DNA of 5,632 nt from assembly GCA_046757585.1 (NCBI GenBank), contig JBHHYR010000242.1, forward strand, positions 1 through 5,632. The letters run 5' to 3'. Position numbers and translations under genes: made by a program. A model generated the notes under the pieces. The model worked only from the letters and a program-made list of their open reading frames with translations. It did not search any database and had not been told where the DNA came from. This stretch comes from JBHHYR01 sp046757585 (lineage in GTDB: Bacteria; Desulfobacterota; Binatia; HRBIN30). Of this stretch, positions 1-4,576 are shown piece by piece (position 1 is the first letter of the stretch; each line of letters opens with the position of its first letter).

Positions 1-1
1 C

Positions 2-658
2 GCCCGTTCCAGCAAGGCTACCCCGACTCGACTGCCCGGCACGATCGAGGAGACAGCGCAACAGGTGCAGGCCTTGGGACGCCGTGCCGTGGCCGTACGC
101 TGCGACATCAGCCACGAGGAGCAGGTGGAGGCGCTGCTGAAGCGCACCCTGGCCGAGTTCGGCCGCATCGACATCCTCATCAACAACGCGGCCGTCAACT
201 ACTCGGCGCCGTTCGCCGCAACGCCCATGAAGCGCTGGGATCTCGTGCTGAACGTGAACCTGCGGGGCACCGTCCTCTGCACCAAGGCGTATCTACCCAA
301 GATGCTCATGCAGCGGAGTGGCCGCATCATCAACGTGTCGTCCGGAGCTGCCACGGATGCGCAGGCGACTGTGGACTTCGGCGTCCTTGCCTACTCGGTG
401 TCCAAGGCGGCCGTGGAGACATTCACGCAAGGATTGGCTCTGGAGCTCCGGCCGCACGCTATTGCCGTCAACTGCCTGCGCATCGAAATGGGCATCGCCT
501 CGGAGGGGCCGGTCTCGCTCAACCCGGACATCGACTATTCAACCTGGGAGAAGCCGCGGGCCGCGGCGGAGGCTCTTCTCTGGCTGGCCGCTCGTGAGCG
601 TTCCTACACAGGGCATGTCGCAACCATTGCTGCAGTGCGCCAGGCTACTCGAGGGTGA
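2..658 (+). CDS. Short-chain dehydrogenase/reductase (SDR), 5' end outside window
   Basis: NAD(P)-dependent oxidoreductase of the classical SDR fold, probably cytosolic. The frame is open to the left edge, giving 218 in-window residues. The Rossmann TGxxxGIG motif and roughly 40 N-terminal residues must lie upstream, so the GTG at 65 is not the start. Visible motifs (numbered from the first in-window residue) are NNAA at 61-64 (the usual NNAG), NVN at 84-86, the catalytic serine region INVSSG around 113-114, and the catalytic YSVSK with Tyr131 and Lys135. The opening ARSSKATPTRLPGTI and the VNCLR plus IASEG tail resemble an SDR group, HSDL2-like in part, often found near acyl-CoA catabolism genes. 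The C-terminus looks complete. Sitting upstream of a steroid side-chain operon, it may be a hydroxysteroid or hydroxyacyl-CoA dehydrogenase; that is inference, and the substrate cannot be read from the sequence. The fold is near certain. Confidence 0.95.
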   Translation, partial: ARSSKATPTRLPGTIEETAQQVQALGRRAVAVRCDISHEEQVEALLKRTLAEFGRIDILINNAAVNYSAPFAATPMKRWDLVLNVNLRGTVLCTKAYLPKMLMQRSGRIINVSSGAATDAQATVDFGVLAYSVSKAAVETFTQGLALELRPHAIAVNCLRIEMGIASEGPVSLNPDIDYSTWEKPRAAAEALLWLAARERSYTGHVATIAAVRQATRG

Positions 659-660
659 CA

Positions 661-813
661 ATGAAAAAGCGCCTGCGCCAGGGGCCGCTCGAACCGTTTC
701 CGTTTTGCAACCTCTGCCCGGTTCCTGCTAAGTACGGCGCCGCAGGGAAACGGGCCTTTCGGTCCCTACCCAGGCGGGCTGGGACCGAGAGCGACTCCTC
801 GAAGTCGGCGTAA
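661..813 (+). CDS. Possible 50-residue small ORF with a CxxC motif
   Basis: An ATG two bases after the SDR stop opens a 50-codon frame ending in TAA, 13 nt before the next gene. A good Shine-Dalgarno-like GAGGG at 651-655 lies 5 nt before the ATG, which would suit translation coupled to the SDR. The predicted peptide starts MKKRLRQGPL, carries Cys16 and Cys19 (CNLC), is rich in Arg and Lys and ends in a Ser-rich tail. No signal peptide or membrane segment is visible. Third-position GC, about three quarters by my count, fits a coding sequence but also fits any GC-rich spacer. The second half overlaps the inverted repeats at 756-807, so the reading frame may be accidental. I recognise no family. 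It could be a small protein, a leader peptide or chance. Confidence 0.25.
   Translation: MKKRLRQGPLEPFPFCNLCPVPAKYGAAGKRAFRSLPRRAGTESDSSKSA
756..791 (+). promoter_or_regulatory. Inverted repeat / RNA hairpin in the leader of the side-chain operon
   Basis: CCTTTCGGTCCC-side bases 756-766 pair with 781-791: ten Watson-Crick pairs plus one G-U, including the perfect 8-bp core TCGGTCCC / GGGACCGA. The 14-nt loop can form a further CCC/GGG stem (769-771 with 776-778). No T-tract follows, so it is not a classical intrinsic terminator. It lies about 35 nt before the dehydrogenase start and could act in attenuation, mRNA processing or protein binding, or as a DNA operator. Function is inference; the pairing is directly visible. 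Confidence 0.5.
792..807 (+). promoter_or_regulatory. Second small inverted repeat abutting the first
   Basis: CGACT at 792-796 is repeated inverted as AGTCG at 803-807 around a 6-nt loop. It begins at the base after the 756-791 stem ends, so the two could stack coaxially in RNA, and it finishes 8 nt before the ribosome binding site of the next gene. Five-base arms are short enough to occur by chance in GC-rich DNA; position is the main reason to list it. Confidence 0.25.
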
Positions 814-815
814 AC

Positions 816-819
816 AAGG
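816..819 (+). promoter_or_regulatory. Ribosome binding site for the first acyl-CoA dehydrogenase gene
   Basis: AAGG, seven bases before the ATG at 827, is the best Shine-Dalgarno match near this start. It supports the chosen start, as does the protein opening MDLDFTPEQQ, the usual N-terminus of this dehydrogenase family. Confidence 0.55.
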
Positions 820-826
820 TCAGACT

Positions 827-2011
827 ATGGATCTTGATTTCACTCCGGAGCAGCAAGCGCTCCGCAAGGAAATCCGTGAGTACTACAAGCGCTTGTTCAC
901 GCCCGACTTGCGGGCCGCGCTAGACGCAGAATGGGACGAGATGGGCGGACCCGTCTTCCGCGAGGTGGTGGGGAAAATGGGTGCTGACGGCTGGCTGGGT
1001 ATCGGCTGGCCGAAAGAGTACGGAGGCCAGGGACGCTCCAGCCTCGACCAGTTCATCTTCTGGGACGAGACGTACCGTGCCCGTGCGCCGCTGCCCGTGA
1101 TTGCGATCAATACCATCGGTCCGACCATCATGGAATTCGGCTCCGAGCAGCAGAAGGCGGAATTGCTCCCCAAGATCGTCAAGGGACAGCTCTTCTTCGG
1201 CGTGGGCTACACCGAACCATCGGCGGGCACCGACCTGGCATCTCTGAAAACCAGTGCCGTGCGCGAGGGTGACGAGTACGTCATCAACGGGCAGAAAATA
1301 TTCACGACCCACGCCCAGGACGCCGAGTACGTCTGGCTCGCGGCACGCACCGATCCCAACGCGCCCAAGCACAAGGGAATCTCCATCATCCTGGTGCCCA
1401 CCGATGCCGCTGGGTTTTCCGTGACCCCCATTTACACCTTGGGCGGGGAGCGCACCAACGCGACCTACTACGACAACGTACGGGTGCCCGTCACGAACCG
1501 CGTCGGACCCGAGAACCGAGGCTGGAATCTCATCACCTCGCAGCTCAACCATGAGCGCATCACCCTAGCTGCCCCGGGCCTCGCCGACCGGCTCCTCGAC
1601 GAGGTCTGGGCATGGGCCGCCCGGACGCCGTCTCCAGGTGGCCAGCGGATGTTGAACGAGCCGTGGGTGCAGCTCAACCTGGCTCGGGTCTATGCCAAGC
1701 TCGATGCGCTCAGGGTGCTGAACTGGCGCTCGGCGTGGGCGAGCACGGCTGGGATTCCCAACATGGCCGAAGCCTCGGCCGTCAAGGTAATGGGAACCGA
1801 GCTCTTCGTCGAGTGCTACCGGTTGCTCCTCGAGATTGTCGATGGTGCGGGTCTCGTCAAGGCTGGGGAACCCGGCACGCTCTTCGGTGGCCTGCTGGAG
1901 CAGGCGTATCGGGGAGCCACGACGCTCACCTTCGGCGGCGGCGTGAACGAGGTGCAACGTGACATCATTGCCATGGCCGGGCTCGGCCTGCCCCGTGCGC
2001 AGCGGCGCTAG
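827..2011 (+). CDS. Acyl-CoA dehydrogenase, catalytic-type subunit of a steroid-CoA alpha2-beta2 enzyme (FadE26/FadE29-like)
   Basis: FAD-dependent acyl-CoA dehydrogenase of 394 residues, the normal family length. It would oxidise a steroid side-chain CoA thioester to the 2,3-enoyl-CoA. Domains in order: N-terminal helical (about 1-120, with GWPKEYGGQGR at 60-70), central beta (about 121-225, with the substrate/FAD motif YTEPSAGTD at 128-136 and INGQKIFTT at 153-161), and C-terminal helical with the flavin-binding TFGGGVNEVQRDI at 368-380. Glu243 in LNHER (240-244) occupies the place of the catalytic base on the G helix, so this looks like the active subunit. From recalled homologues, the N-terminus and the VQLNLARV and GTELxxExYRLL regions look closest to mycobacterial FadE26 (ChsE4), while residues 128-190 are also very like FadE29 (ChsE2). 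It heads the block, 21 nt before chsH2. The family is certain; the precise ChsE type is not. Confidence 0.97.
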   Translation: MDLDFTPEQQALRKEIREYYKRLFTPDLRAALDAEWDEMGGPVFREVVGKMGADGWLGIGWPKEYGGQGRSSLDQFIFWDETYRARAPLPVIAINTIGPTIMEFGSEQQKAELLPKIVKGQLFFGVGYTEPSAGTDLASLKTSAVREGDEYVINGQKIFTTHAQDAEYVWLAARTDPNAPKHKGISIILVPTDAAGFSVTPIYTLGGERTNATYYDNVRVPVTNRVGPENRGWNLITSQLNHERITLAAPGLADRLLDEVWAWAARTPSPGGQRMLNEPWVQLNLARVYAKLDALRVLNWRSAWASTAGIPNMAEASAVKVMGTELFVECYRLLLEIVDGAGLVKAGEPGTLFGGLLEQAYRGATTLTFGGGVNEVQRDIIAMAGLGLPRAQRR

Positions 2012-2032
2012 TGAGCCGGCGAGAGCGTTGAG

Positions 2033-3004
2033 ATGAGCCTGCGGTCCAAAGAAGAACTCGAGAAGAAGTTAGCCGCCTACGTGGGCATCGAGACCGGGCC
2101 GGTTCAGGTGGCACCGGAGCCCGTGAACGAGTCCATGATCCGCCACTGGTGCGAGGCCCTGGGCGACAAGAACCCGGTCTACCTGGATCCCGAGGCGGCG
2201 CAACGCTCGGTCCACAAGGGCATCGTGGCACCGCCGACCATGCTGCAAGCCTGGACGCTGCGGGGTATCGAGATGGCCAACCCGGCCACGATGCAGAAGA
2301 ACAAGCAGGTCGAGCTCCATCAGCTGCTCAGCGACCACGGCTATACGTCCGTGGTCGCCACCAACTGCCAGCAGGCTTACGCCCGCTATCTCCGCCCCGG
2401 AGATCGGATCTCGACCACGACGGTGATCGAGTCGATCTCGCAAGAAAAAGCCACGGCCCTCGGAATCGGATACTTCATCAACACCCGTGACGTCTTCCGT
2501 GATCAGAACGGTGAGGAGGTCGGGTGGATGACCTTTCGGGTGCTCAAGTTCAAGCCGCGCCAGCAGCCGCAGCTCGACCGCGGGCAAAGCAGTGCCGCGC
2601 CGGCCAAGCCCACCCGAATGCGTCCGCCGCTGGGGCACGACAACGCGTGGTGGTGGGAAGGCATCAGGCGCGGCGAGCTCCTGATTCAGAAGTGCAGCGC
2701 CTGCGGCGCCCTGCGCCATCCGCCACGGCCGATGTGCGGCCGGTGTCAGTCCCTCACGTGGGAGCCTGTCGCGGCCACGGGCCGCGGGACCGTCCATAGC
2801 TACACGGTCTTGCACCATCCGAAGTTTCCCGGCTTCGAGTACCCGTTGGTCTGCGGTCTGATCGAGCTGGAGGAAGGCACGCGCATTGTCTCGAACGTGG
2901 TTGGCTGTGACCCGGACGACGTCCGGATCGGGATGCCCGTCGTGTTGAGCATCGAACGCGGTGATGACGAACTGAACCTCCCGCTGTTTCGGCCGGCGAA
3001 ATAG
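2033..3004 (+). CDS. chsH2: ChsH2-like MaoC-DUF35 fusion: enoyl-CoA hydratase subunit and aldolase partner
   Basis: 323-residue, two-domain protein. Residues about 8-175 are a MaoC-like hotdog domain; about 200-320 are a DUF35 domain with a rubredoxin-like zinc finger (Cys221, Cys224, Cys235, Cys238) and an OB fold. The two are joined by a Pro/Ala/Gln/Arg-rich linker at about 174-200. The MaoC hydratase motif reads GDKNPVY at 44-50: Asp45 is kept but the usual catalytic His is Tyr50, so this half should be structural and substrate-binding, with catalysis in ChsH1. In studied systems the MaoC half pairs with ChsH1 to hydrate the steroid enoyl-CoA, and the DUF35 half binds Ltp2 and is needed for retro-aldol cleavage. 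The ATG at 2033 is preceded only by a weak GAGAG-like site, but the MaoC domain begins soon after it and a nearby alternative is not better. It ends 10 nt before the next gene. Confidence 0.95.
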   Translation: MSLRSKEELEKKLAAYVGIETGPVQVAPEPVNESMIRHWCEALGDKNPVYLDPEAAQRSVHKGIVAPPTMLQAWTLRGIEMANPATMQKNKQVELHQLLSDHGYTSVVATNCQQAYARYLRPGDRISTTTVIESISQEKATALGIGYFINTRDVFRDQNGEEVGWMTFRVLKFKPRQQPQLDRGQSSAAPAKPTRMRPPLGHDNAWWWEGIRRGELLIQKCSACGALRHPPRPMCGRCQSLTWEPVAATGRGTVHSYTVLHHPKFPGFEYPLVCGLIELEEGTRIVSNVVGCDPDDVRIGMPVVLSIERGDDELNLPLFRPAK

Positions 3005-3007
3005 GGA
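3003..3007 (+). promoter_or_regulatory. Ribosome binding site for the second acyl-CoA dehydrogenase gene
   Basis: AGGGA overlaps the chsH2 stop codon and lies seven bases before the ATG at 3015. It supports this start and coupled translation of the two genes. Confidence 0.55.
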
Positions 3008-3014
3008 CTGCCTG

Positions 3015-4151
3015 ATGGACTTCACCTTCAGCGAAAACCAGAACATGATCCGGGACCTCGCGCGGGACATCCTGGACAAGGAGGTGACGCCGGAACGGCT
3101 CAAGCTGGCGCAAGACGATCCGAGCTGGTGCGATCGCGCTCTGTGGTCGACGCTCGCCGCAGCGGGTCTGCTCGGGATCGTTGTCCCGGAAGCACTGGGT
3201 GGTATGGGCTTCGGGATCGCGGAGGCGTGCATGCTCCTGCACGAGATTGGGCGGGCCGTGGCACCGGTACCGGTGCTGCCTGCCGTGGTGCTTGGGGGCT
3301 TGCCCGTTGCCATGTTCGGCACCGACGCACAAAAGAGGGAGTGGCTGCCGCCACTGGCAGCTGGGGAGACAATGCTCACCGCGGCGCTCGTCGACGCGGG
3401 ATCGTCCGCTCCGGGCATGCCGGCAACCACGGCGCGCCCCAACGGCAGCGGCTGGGTGCTCGACGGGCAGAAGAACTTCGTTCCTGCTGTGCACCTCGCC
3501 CAGGGCATCCTGGTACCTGCGGCGACGCCCGCGGGTGCAGGCGTGTTTCTGGTGCATCCAGAGGCCGCCGGCGTCGCGCTCACCCGCCACCGGACCTCGA
3601 CGGGCGAGCCCTGGTTCACCGTGAAACTCTCGGGCGTGCGCGTCGACCAAGGCACCCTGCTCGGAGGCGACGCCTCCGCAGGACGCGAGACGGTGTGCTG
3701 GATGTACGAGCGTGCGGTCGTGGCTGTCTGTGCGACGCAGCTCGGTGTGTCCGAGAAGGCGCTCGAGGTGACCAGCAATTACGTGCGTGAACGACAGCAG
3801 TTCGGCGTGCCCATCGGTTCCTTCCAAGCCGTTCAGCATCGTTCAGCCGACTGCTTCATCGATCTCGCCGCCATGCGCTGGGTCACGTGGCGAGCAGTCT
3901 GCAAGCTCGCGCGAGGCGTCCCCGCCGCACGCGAAACCGCGGTGGCGAAGTTCTGGGCCGCCGAGGGCGGCTCTCGCATCGCCAACGCTGCGCAGCACTT
4001 GCACGGCGGCATCGGCGTCGACATCGACTATCCGATCCACCGCTATTTCCTCTGGTCGAAGGCGTTGGAGCTCAGCCTGGGAGGGGCGGCGTCGCAGCTC
4101 GCGCGACTGGGGCAGGACATGGCACGTACGGGACCGCCGGAGTTCGCATGA
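3015..4151 (+). CDS. Acyl-CoA dehydrogenase, probable non-catalytic partner subunit (FadE27/FadE28-like)
   Basis: 378-residue acyl-CoA dehydrogenase fold, expected to pair with the product of 827-2011 as an alpha2-beta2 heterotetramer with shared FAD sites. N-terminal helical domain about 1-115 (VPEALGGMGFG at 57-67), beta domain about 116-215, C-terminal helices about 225-370. Signs of a partner role are that the usual YTEPxAGTD motif is degenerate (LTAALVDAGSS at 121-131), and that aligning on Arg260 of RQQFG places Ala234 where relatives such as isovaleryl-CoA dehydrogenase carry the catalytic Glu. A nearby Glu232 in YERAV is two residues off. Well conserved are RQQFGVPIGSFQ at 260-271, which contacts FAD in this fold, and HLHGGIGVDIDYPIHRYF at 328-345, very like recalled FadE27 and FadE28. 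The last four bases overlap the chsH1 start (ATGA). The family is certain and the subunit role likely. Confidence 0.95.
   Translation: MDFTFSENQNMIRDLARDILDKEVTPERLKLAQDDPSWCDRALWSTLAAAGLLGIVVPEALGGMGFGIAEACMLLHEIGRAVAPVPVLPAVVLGGLPVAMFGTDAQKREWLPPLAAGETMLTAALVDAGSSAPGMPATTARPNGSGWVLDGQKNFVPAVHLAQGILVPAATPAGAGVFLVHPEAAGVALTRHRTSTGEPWFTVKLSGVRVDQGTLLGGDASAGRETVCWMYERAVVAVCATQLGVSEKALEVTSNYVRERQQFGVPIGSFQAVQHRSADCFIDLAAMRWVTWRAVCKLARGVPAARETAVAKFWAAEGGSRIANAAQHLHGGIGVDIDYPIHRYFLWSKALELSLGGAASQLARLGQDMARTGPPEFA
4139..4142 (+). promoter_or_regulatory. Ribosome binding site deciding the chsH1 start
   Basis: GGAG lies inside the end of the preceding gene, five bases before the ATG at 4148. The same frame is open upstream to an ATG at 3887, but that stretch overlaps a conserved dehydrogenase region and reads as Arg-rich shadow. 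This site and the ATGA overlap make 4148 the start. Confidence 0.6.
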
Positions 4152-4573
4152 CCACGCAGACCGTTCAGTGCAAAGACGTCACGGTCGGCATGAAGCTTCC
4201 GGAGCTGGCGATCGACATCACCACCACGGTCATCGTCGCTGGCGCTCTCGCATCGCGCGATTTCACACCGCTCCATCACGACAGGACGGCGGCCCAAGCC
4301 GCCGGGATGCAGGACGTGTTCATGAACATCCTGACGACCAACGGCCTGGTCGGCCGCTACGTCACCGACTGGGCGGGACCGGATGCGATTCTCAAAGGTG
4401 TGGCGATCAAGCTCGGCGCACCCAATCTTCCGGGCGACACCATGAAGATGACGGCAACGGTCACAGCCAAGGATGAACGCAGCGGCGTGGTGGAGGTCGC
4501 GGTCGTGGGAACGAACTCGTGGGGGGAACACGTCAGCGGAACGGTCACGGTTGCCCTCCCGGCAGGCGGGTAG
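4148..4573 (+). CDS. chsH1: ChsH1-like MaoC enoyl-CoA hydratase, catalytic subunit
   Basis: 141-residue single hotdog MaoC domain, close to the roughly 130 residues of mycobacterial ChsH1. With the MaoC half of ChsH2 it would add water across the side-chain double bond (for the C3 side chain, forming the 17-hydroxy acyl-CoA). The hydratase dyad is visible in SRDFTPLHHDR: Asp38 and His43, with the same five-residue spacing as the catalytic Asp and His of ChsH1. The following stretch, MQDVFMNILTTNGLVGRYVTD (54 onward), is strongly ChsH1-like from recall. This completes ChsH2, whose own motif has lost the His. It overlaps the upstream dehydrogenase by ATGA and ends 3 nt before ltp2, so its translation is probably coupled on both sides. 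The assignment is firm for the family; the exact steroid substrate is inferred. Confidence 0.95.
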   Translation: MTTQTVQCKDVTVGMKLPELAIDITTTVIVAGALASRDFTPLHHDRTAAQAAGMQDVFMNILTTNGLVGRYVTDWAGPDAILKGVAIKLGAPNLPGDTMKMTATVTAKDERSGVVEVAVVGTNSWGEHVSGTVTVALPAGG

Positions 4574-4576
4574 AGC

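Noticed and set aside
318..731. 137-codon + frame overlapping the SDR
   Set aside because: The SDR frame carries the YxxxK and NNAA motifs over the same bases; this frame is low-complexity shadow.
691..734. Possible promoter (TTGCAA at 705-710 with CTAAGT at 728-733) and a GAA-N4-TTC palindrome at 691-700 compared with KstR-type operators
   Set aside because: The -35-like box matches four of six bases and the -10-like box matches poorly. The palindrome arms are only 3 bp and the AAC/GTT spacing does not fit the KstR consensus as I recall it.
756..791. Intrinsic terminator after the SDR
   Set aside because: The stem is good but no run of T follows on the + strand, and on the minus strand only a short TTT appears. 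Listed as a hairpin of unknown role instead.
2069..3778. 569-codon open frame on the minus strand
   Set aside because: It runs antisense across chsH2 and most of the partner dehydrogenase gene, both with clear family motifs. The translation is Arg/Pro/Ala/Ser-rich without recognisable domains, as expected of GC-rich antisense shadow.
3887..4147. Upstream extension of the chsH1 frame to an ATG at 3887
   Set aside because: The extension is an Arg-rich out-of-frame reading of a conserved dehydrogenase region. Homology and the GGAG site both point to the ATG at 4148.
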